8,435 bases of DNA from Parcubacteria group bacterium (GTDB taxonomy: Bacteria > Patescibacteriota > Minisyncoccia > SW-4-49-11): the NCBI GenBank assembly GCA_003565105.1, contig PXDG01000013.1, positions 1 through 8,435 on the forward strand, given 5' to 3'. A model generated the notes under the pieces. It saw nothing but the letters and a program-made list of their open reading frames with translations. It was not told where the DNA came from and searched no databases. A program made the position numbers and the translations under genes. Of this stretch, positions 4,426 through 8,435 are shown in pieces (the stretch's first letter is position 1; each line of letters begins with the position of its first letter).

Positions 4426-5245
4426 TATTTGTCAAATGTTTAGTCTCTTTGATAGTTATCTTTTGAGAAGTAAGTCTTTCGATAACTTCGGTGTGAGGAT
4501 GACCATGTCGATTATCGTGTCCAGCAGAGATAATCGCTATATCTGGCTGAATATGATTGAGCCATTCCTGACTTGTAGATGTATCACTTCCGTGATGGCC
4601 GACTTTTAAGATATCTGCCCTCAATTCTGGATAACGACGCATAATTTCGTGTTCATTGGAAGTATAGGCATCTCCCATAAGAACAAAGGTATTCTCATCT
4701 CCAAATCCTGCCACAACTATAGAGAATTCATTATCATTTGAAATCTCATCTCCCCAATGCTGATTCGTGGGATGGAGTATTTCTAACCTTTGCTGACCTA
4801 AGTCAATTTCTGTTCCTGCTAAACCAGGGAGGATCTGAATTTCACGTTCTGTAACTGCAGCCAAAAACCCTTCATATAGACTTCCCTCTTCTTTGCGTAC
4901 TCCATTAATCATCACCGCCCCTACTTGGTATCGTTCCAAGACATCAAAGCACCCTCCATAATGATCTCGGTGTCCATGAGTGACAATAAGCATATCAATT
5001 CTTCGAGCTAAGAATCCTAACTGTTCTTGTAACCGAGTCAAAATAGGGCCATCAATATCTCCACAATCCACCAAGACTCTTTGGCCTGTGTCGGTCTGAA
5101 TCAAGGTAGCGTCGCCTTGATCTACATTCAAAAAAGAAACCTGAGCTATCGGGCGAAAGATTGCTGAATGAGACCACCAAATATGCCCTGAGATAAGTAT
5201 TGTTATCAAAGGAAGTGCAATCCAGAGTCTCATTAGCCATTTCAT
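4409..5245 (-). CDS. ComEC-type metallo-beta-lactamase domain protein
   Basis: This 278-residue protein begins with one membrane segment (residues about 5-24), which should anchor the domain outside the membrane. The rest is the beta-lactamase fold found at the C-terminus of full-length ComEC: LNVDQGDATLIQT (39-51), LVDCGD (58-63), metal motif HGHRDH (H90, H92, D94, H95), SNDNEFSIVV (169-178), LMGD (189-192), GHHGS (216-220) and GHP (248-250). All expected metal-binding positions are present. In ComEC this domain is thought to be a nuclease degrading the non-transforming DNA strand. It lies directly after comEC (57-base gap), so the usual single protein is here two polypeptides, probably acting together. 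The ATG at 5245 has no SD; an extended -10 precedes it. Confidence 0.85.
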   Translation of the reverse strand: MKWLMRLWIALPLITILISGHIWWSHSAIFRPIAQVSFLNVDQGDATLIQTDTGQRVLVDCGDIDGPILTRLQEQLGFLARRIDMLIVTHGHRDHYGGCFDVLERYQVGAVMINGVRKEEGSLYEGFLAAVTEREIQILPGLAGTEIDLGQQRLEILHPTNQHWGDEISNDNEFSIVVAGFGDENTFVLMGDAYTSNEHEIMRRYPELRADILKVGHHGSDTSTSQEWLNHIQPDIAIISAGHDNRHGHPHTEVIERLTSQKITIKETKHLTNIDILW

Positions 5246-5268
5246 ACAGACAATAGTTAATTAAGAAT

Positions 5269-5274
5269 ATTATA
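5269..5274 (-). promoter_or_regulatory. Possible extended -10 promoter before the metallo-beta-lactamase gene
   Basis: TATAAT on the minus strand (5274-5269), preceded by TGA, lies in the 57-base gap between comEC and the metallo-beta-lactamase gene. No -35 is recognisable at 17 bases. It may give extra expression of the second gene. Confidence 0.35.
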
Positions 5275-5302
5275 TCATAGAGAAAATTCTGGAGGGATGA
5301 AC

Positions 5303-6781
5303 CTAGAATCCTTCTTGCTTCATCCGATCTCTCTTCTGAACAAACTGCATCATTCCCCATAATACACCAATGAGAAGGTACCCCAATACAGCTCCCCACC
5401 ATGGGAAATATGCAATTTTCAATAAAGCAAAAGACCAATTACCAAACCATTCTGTTAACTCTAATAGAAAAGATATCAGTAGATTTACGGGATACCCAAT
5501 AACAGCCACTGGAAAAATGGCATATAGAATCACGGAAATAACTCCTCCTAACATAATCAAAGGGATAAGAGGAATAATCAAGAGATTTCCAATAATAGAT
5601 ATTAAAGAAACTTCTCCAAAAGTAACCAGTAATAGAGGTGTTACCATAAGTTGAGCTGCTACAGTCTCACCAATCATATCGCGGATTGTAACAGCGGCCA
5701 TTCCTTGAGAAAAGGTGGTTAAGGCATCCGAAAAAATTAGAATCCCAATAACAGCCAAAAAAGATAGTTGAAAACCGAGATTGTACAACCCTATAAGCGG
5801 AGAAACAATCATCATCAATGCTGCGGTCAGAACCAAAGGACGCATACCAGCTACGTATCTTTGAGACCATTCCGCGAGAAGGAGAATCAAAGCCAAGACA
5901 CCTGCACGAATTGTAGAAGGAGAAGCTCCTGTTATTACAATAAATACTCCGATACCAACAATAGTCAGTGGTATGACTCGAGCCCGAGACCAAGAGAGCT
6001 TTCTCAGACCTTGATATAAGATTACCACTACCAGTGACATATGATATCCTGATATAGCTAAAATATGCCGAATTCCTGAAGCCCGAAAGGATTGTTCGAT
6101 TTCTTCAGGGAGTAAATCTGAGTATCCCAAGAGAATACTTTGCAAAAACTGTCCTTCTGATCCTGGATATAAGCTCCCAATTAGATACAATCCAATTCTT
6201 CGAAACTGATGAATTATTCGTATCAAACTACACAGAATCCCACATCTTTCACTGAAACGCTGAGCCGATAAATCAATAATGTATCCGTGAACATTTTGTC
6301 CAAGTAAATATCGTTGTATTCCAGGTTCTTCAGGAATAGAAACTCTTCCTGATATTTCCAGAAGATCCCCCCATTCTAAATCTGGCTGACTACTCGTCAG
6401 ATACAAAAAGGTTCCGTCTTCCAAAGAAACATTATATTGATACCCTAAACTCCTCGTTCGAGGAAAGGAACGTATCTCAACAATCACCTCCTGAAACGAT
6501 TCAGGAAGAGATTCTTGAAGGTCTCGATAAGCTTCCAGAGAATATCCTGTCCAGCTACTCATCACGGCCATACTCAAACAAAAAACCATTCCATATAATA
6601 GAATGTTTTTCTGACAGAACCAATACAAAAGACACAGTCCCACCGCTATAATCAAAATCCAGCGAACAAAAATTAGATCTGGTATTCCACCCCCAAAAGC
6701 ACCTCCAATAATTCCCCACTGGAGCGCATAACTTGTCTGAATAGCCCGAATATTCATATGATGTATTTTAACATACCTCAT
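5303..6781 (-). CDS. comEC: ComEC/Rec2 competence channel protein, without the metallo-beta-lactamase domain
   Basis: The 492-residue polytopic membrane protein is the DNA-uptake channel of natural transformation. N-terminal membrane helices (about 20-75) lead to a soluble OB-like DUF4131 region (about 95-170). The Competence domain follows: QSILLGYSDLLPEEIEQSF (214-232), GIRHILAISGYHMSLVV (236-252), TGASPSTIRAG (284-294), a run of helices, GFQLSFLAVIGI (336-347) and GNLLIIPLIPLIMLGG in the last third. It ends with helices and a basic tail (about 480-492). The C-terminal beta-lactamase domain of classic ComEC (about 750 residues) is missing and encoded by the next gene. The ATG at 6781 has GGAG three bases before it; ATG 6757 is an alternative. 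No other competence genes are in the window. It diverges from the glycosyltransferase operon. Confidence 0.92.
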   Translation of the reverse strand: MRYVKIHHMNIRAIQTSYALQWGIIGGAFGGGIPDLIFVRWILIIAVGLCLLYWFCQKNILLYGMVFCLSMAVMSSWTGYSLEAYRDLQESLPESFQEVIVEIRSFPRTRSLGYQYNVSLEDGTFLYLTSSQPDLEWGDLLEISGRVSIPEEPGIQRYLLGQNVHGYIIDLSAQRFSERCGILCSLIRIIHQFRRIGLYLIGSLYPGSEGQFLQSILLGYSDLLPEEIEQSFRASGIRHILAISGYHMSLVVVILYQGLRKLSWSRARVIPLTIVGIGVFIVITGASPSTIRAGVLALILLLAEWSQRYVAGMRPLVLTAALMMIVSPLIGLYNLGFQLSFLAVIGILIFSDALTTFSQGMAAVTIRDMIGETVAAQLMVTPLLLVTFGEVSLISIIGNLLIIPLIPLIMLGGVISVILYAIFPVAVIGYPVNLLISFLLELTEWFGNWSFALLKIAYFPWWGAVLGYLLIGVLWGMMQFVQKRDRMKQEGF

Positions 6782-7074
6782 AATCTCCGCAAAGACCTCT
6801 CCGACTGCCCCCTTTTGTTAACCTAATACAAGAAGGTGGTGTGAATCAGCCTCCTTTGGACGAGGTGTAGCTGAAAGGGCCCGAGGAGTGGTATAGGAGT
6901 ATACAAAATCATTATGATGAGAGAATACTAAAATACAAGAATCATAACGTATACGTGATTCTCTCCTTAGCCCCCATCCTTACCGACTGCAAATAAGAAA
7001 TGTGGCTTTTTGGGACCACAGAGAGAGTGGTTGAAGGAGAAAGCGTCTACGATTAACTCATTTCGCACATCTTT
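6782..7074. other. Divergent intergenic region with competing hairpins
   Basis: No gene is seen. GAGAGAAT (6919-6926) can pair with ATTCTCTC (6958-6965), while AGAATCA (6938-6944) can pair with TGATTCT (6956-6962); the two stems share the same right arm and exclude each other. A 10-bp palindrome ACGTATACGT (6947-6956) is in the loop. A further hairpin is TGTGG (7001-7005)/CCACA (7016-7020), and CCGACTGC occurs twice (6801-6808, 6983-6990). The area is GC-richer than most intergenic DNA here and could encode a structured RNA or a comEC leader on the minus strand. It matches no RNA family that I recognise. Confidence 0.4.
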
Positions 7075-7103
7075 TTGTAAAAATCATTTACCTATGCTAT
7101 AAT
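7075..7103 (+). promoter_or_regulatory. Extended -10 promoter of the glycosyltransferase operon
   Basis: TTGTAA (7075-7080), a 17-bp spacer ending in TGC, and TATAAT (7098-7103). The -10 is perfect and extended; the -35 matches four of six positions. The start is expected near 7110, about 26 bases before the ATG. Confidence 0.75.
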
Positions 7104-7135
7104 CACACATAGTTAAGCCAAATAATACTCAAGAT

Positions 7136-8098
7136 ATGAAATCTCAATCCACCCCTCAATTCTCAGTTTTTGCCCCAGTATATAATGAAGAAGGGAACCT
7201 AACAAACCTACACCGTGAAATCAAAGCAATAATGGATACTATGGGGAGCTGGGAGCTGATCTTGATTAATGATGGCTCACAAGATGGATCATTAACTGAG
7301 ATGCAGACTGTAATCAAAGATAACCCTGCAGACAAAATTATTGTCGTGGACCTTAAAAGAAATTATGGGCAGGCTATCGCTATGGATGCTGGATTTAGAC
7401 AAGCCCAAGGAGAATATGTTATTTCATTAGATGCAGATCTTCAAAATGACCCTGCCGACATCCCTGGACTCTTTCAAAAACTCAAAGATGACAACCTCGA
7501 TGTGATTGCAGGATGGCGAAAAAAGCGCAAAGATCCTGTCTGGATGCTTGTTATCACCAAAACTGCTCGACTTTTACGGGGAATATTTATTGGAGATGGG
7601 GTCAAAGACTCTGGCTGCACCCTTCGTATTTATAAAAAATACTACATTGAGGACCTTGAATTATGGGGAGAAATGCATCGGTACATTATGGCACTCCTTC
7701 GATGGCGTGGGGCAAAAATTGGGCAAAAAGAAGTCAATCACCGTGCTCGCACTGTAGGGGTTTCTAAATACAATTGGAAAAAATCGATAAAAGGACTCGT
7801 TGACCTCTTTTATGTTTGGTTTTGGCGAAAATACTCCAATCGCCCCCTTCACGTCTTTGGTGCTGCGGGACTTATGCTTATTTTTCTAGGGGTTCTCTCT
7901 TCCCTCCGCACCATCTATCTATATCTAATGGGATCATCACTTTCTGACTCAGCCTGGGTATTAGTGACCATCTTTTTATGGACAATGGGATTACAATTTT
8001 TCTTTTTTGGAATCATTATTGACCTCCTCATCCGCATTCATTACAACACCTCAAAGGTAGAAAATCGATATACTATAGGAGCTATTTACCGATCATAA
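7136..8098 (+). CDS. GT2 family glycosyltransferase, polyprenyl-phosphate (GtrB/DPM1) type
   Basis: The 320-residue protein is a GT-A fold family 2 transferase of the type that moves a sugar from a nucleotide donor onto undecaprenyl or dolichyl phosphate at the cytoplasmic membrane face. Visible motifs: VFAPVYNEEGNL (11-22), LINDGSQDGS (43-52), LKRNYGQAIAMDAGF (73-87), the metal-binding DADLQNDP (99-106), GWRKKRKDP (126-134), DSGCTLRIYKK (158-168), GEMHRYIMALLRWRG (178-192) and HRARTVGVSKYNW (202-214). Two membrane helices close the protein (about 238-263 and 273-299), as in GtrB. The donor sugar cannot be deduced. It starts the + strand operon at ATG 7136 under a strong promoter, with only a weak SD-like AAG. 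The next gene, 27 bases downstream, is a DUF6311 membrane protein that could use the lipid-linked sugar. Confidence 0.9.
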   Translation: MKSQSTPQFSVFAPVYNEEGNLTNLHREIKAIMDTMGSWELILINDGSQDGSLTEMQTVIKDNPADKIIVVDLKRNYGQAIAMDAGFRQAQGEYVISLDADLQNDPADIPGLFQKLKDDNLDVIAGWRKKRKDPVWMLVITKTARLLRGIFIGDGVKDSGCTLRIYKKYYIEDLELWGEMHRYIMALLRWRGAKIGQKEVNHRARTVGVSKYNWKKSIKGLVDLFYVWFWRKYSNRPLHVFGAAGLMLIFLGVLSSLRTIYLYLMGSSLSDSAWVLVTIFLWTMGLQFFFFGIIIDLLIRIHYNTSKVENRYTIGAIYRS

Positions 8099-8125
8099 CT
8101 CAACTATCCTTCAGCTATCACCTCG

Positions 8126-8435
8126 ATGTTCCAGCTATATCAAAAATATGCTAAATCCGTATTTAGATACAGTATCCCATATAGCTATCTAATCTTCTTT
8201 TGTGTTACTGCTGGTATTCTTTTTCATCTCACCTTAGATATATCAAATATCCTCCCTCAAAATATTCTCTGGCTTCTTCAAGGAGGCGATTGGTCTCAAC
8301 ACTTTCTAGGATGGCACTTTTATCGAAACACACCCTGGGAATTCCCACTGGGAAACTTTACGGGTCTCCATTACCCTTCTCCGACCAATATTGGCTATAC
8401 TGATAGCATTCCACTCTTTGCTATTCCTGCAAAGA
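8126..8435 (+). CDS. DUF6311-like membrane protein, N-terminal part (cut by window end)
   Basis: The ATG at 8126 opens a frame of 103 codons that runs off the window. After a basic N-terminus there is a first membrane helix (SYLIFFCVTAGILFHLTL, residues 20-37), then QGGDWSQHFLGWHFYRNTPW (52-71), FPLGN and TDSIPLFAIPAK (92-103). The GD-x-x-QH-x-LGW-x-F-x-R-x-x-PW-x-FPLG pattern and the TDSIPL-x-A segment are those I associate with DUF6311 proteins, large multi-helix membrane proteins that resemble lipid-sugar-dependent (GT-C type) glycosyltransferases. No SD is visible. The gene follows the GT2 gene by 27 bases and is surely co-transcribed; together they suggest transfer of a lipid-linked sugar to an exported glycan or polymer. 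The acceptor is unknown. Confidence 0.75.
   Translation, partial: MFQLYQKYAKSVFRYSIPYSYLIFFCVTAGILFHLTLDISNILPQNILWLLQGGDWSQHFLGWHFYRNTPWEFPLGNFTGLHYPSPTNIGYTDSIPLFAIPAK

Noticed and set aside
5052..6019. Additional ORFs inside the metallo-beta-lactamase and comEC genes
   Set aside because: Shadow frames of two strongly supported genes; low-complexity Ser/Arg/Tyr-rich translations.
6782..7135. tmRNA, SRP RNA, RNase P RNA or T-box leader in the divergent intergenic region
   Set aside because: None of the conserved core sequences of these RNAs could be found on either strand.
1..8435. TGA-to-glycine recoding as in Gracilibacteria/Absconditabacteria
   Set aside because: The absence of TGA stops is suggestive, but comEC (492 codons) and the other long genes contain no in-frame TGA and use ordinary GGN glycine codons, so widespread recoding is excluded.

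Overview
The window is bacterial, moderately AT-rich, and uses the standard code. The long ORFs are open without in-frame TGA, and the seven best-supported genes that end inside the window stop at TAA or TAG. A TrmB-type regulator, ComEC split into two proteins, several starts without a Shine-Dalgarno (SD) sequence, and a GT2/DUF6311 envelope pair together suggest a Candidate Phyla Radiation (Patescibacteria) lineage, perhaps near Peregrinibacteria. This is inference from gene style; no ribosomal marker is present.

Layout. 1-405 (+) holds the end of a PEP-utiliser (phosphohistidine 'mobile') domain split by a one-base frameshift, followed in another frame by a Nudix-like tail; both look decayed. 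406-660 carries REP/MITE-like inverted repeats. 658-3095 looks like an AT-rich accessory module. It has a guanylate-kinase-like P-loop gene (+) facing a minus-strand pair, a BpsA/DUF43-like aminopropyltransferase and a MazG-type nucleotide pyrophosphohydrolase, across a shared terminator. A possible small membrane ORF interrupted by TGA lies upstream of the pair. A 20-base operator-like motif (ACACATAT-N4-ACACATTG) sits at both edges; at the left edge it is one half of a four-half-site dyad lying over the kinase-like gene's promoter.

2656-3575 has no confident protein gene. It contains a perfect 22-bp palindrome and a compact transcription unit: consensus promoter, strong SD, three-codon ORF and strong terminator. 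3576-6781 (minus) is comEC, a separate ComEC-type metallo-beta-lactamase protein, then a TrmB-like regulator with a perfect sigma-70 promoter. These three probably cover DNA uptake and a neighbouring regulator. 6782-7135 is a divergent intergenic region with competing hairpins and a good promoter for the + strand operon of a polyprenyl-phosphate-type GT2 glycosyltransferase and a DUF6311 membrane protein cut by the window edge, probably acting in envelope glycan decoration.

The best candidate for something new is the 658-3095 module: nucleotide-handling and aminopropyltransferase-like genes bracketed by a shared operator motif. The 3197-3340 mini-transcript is second.
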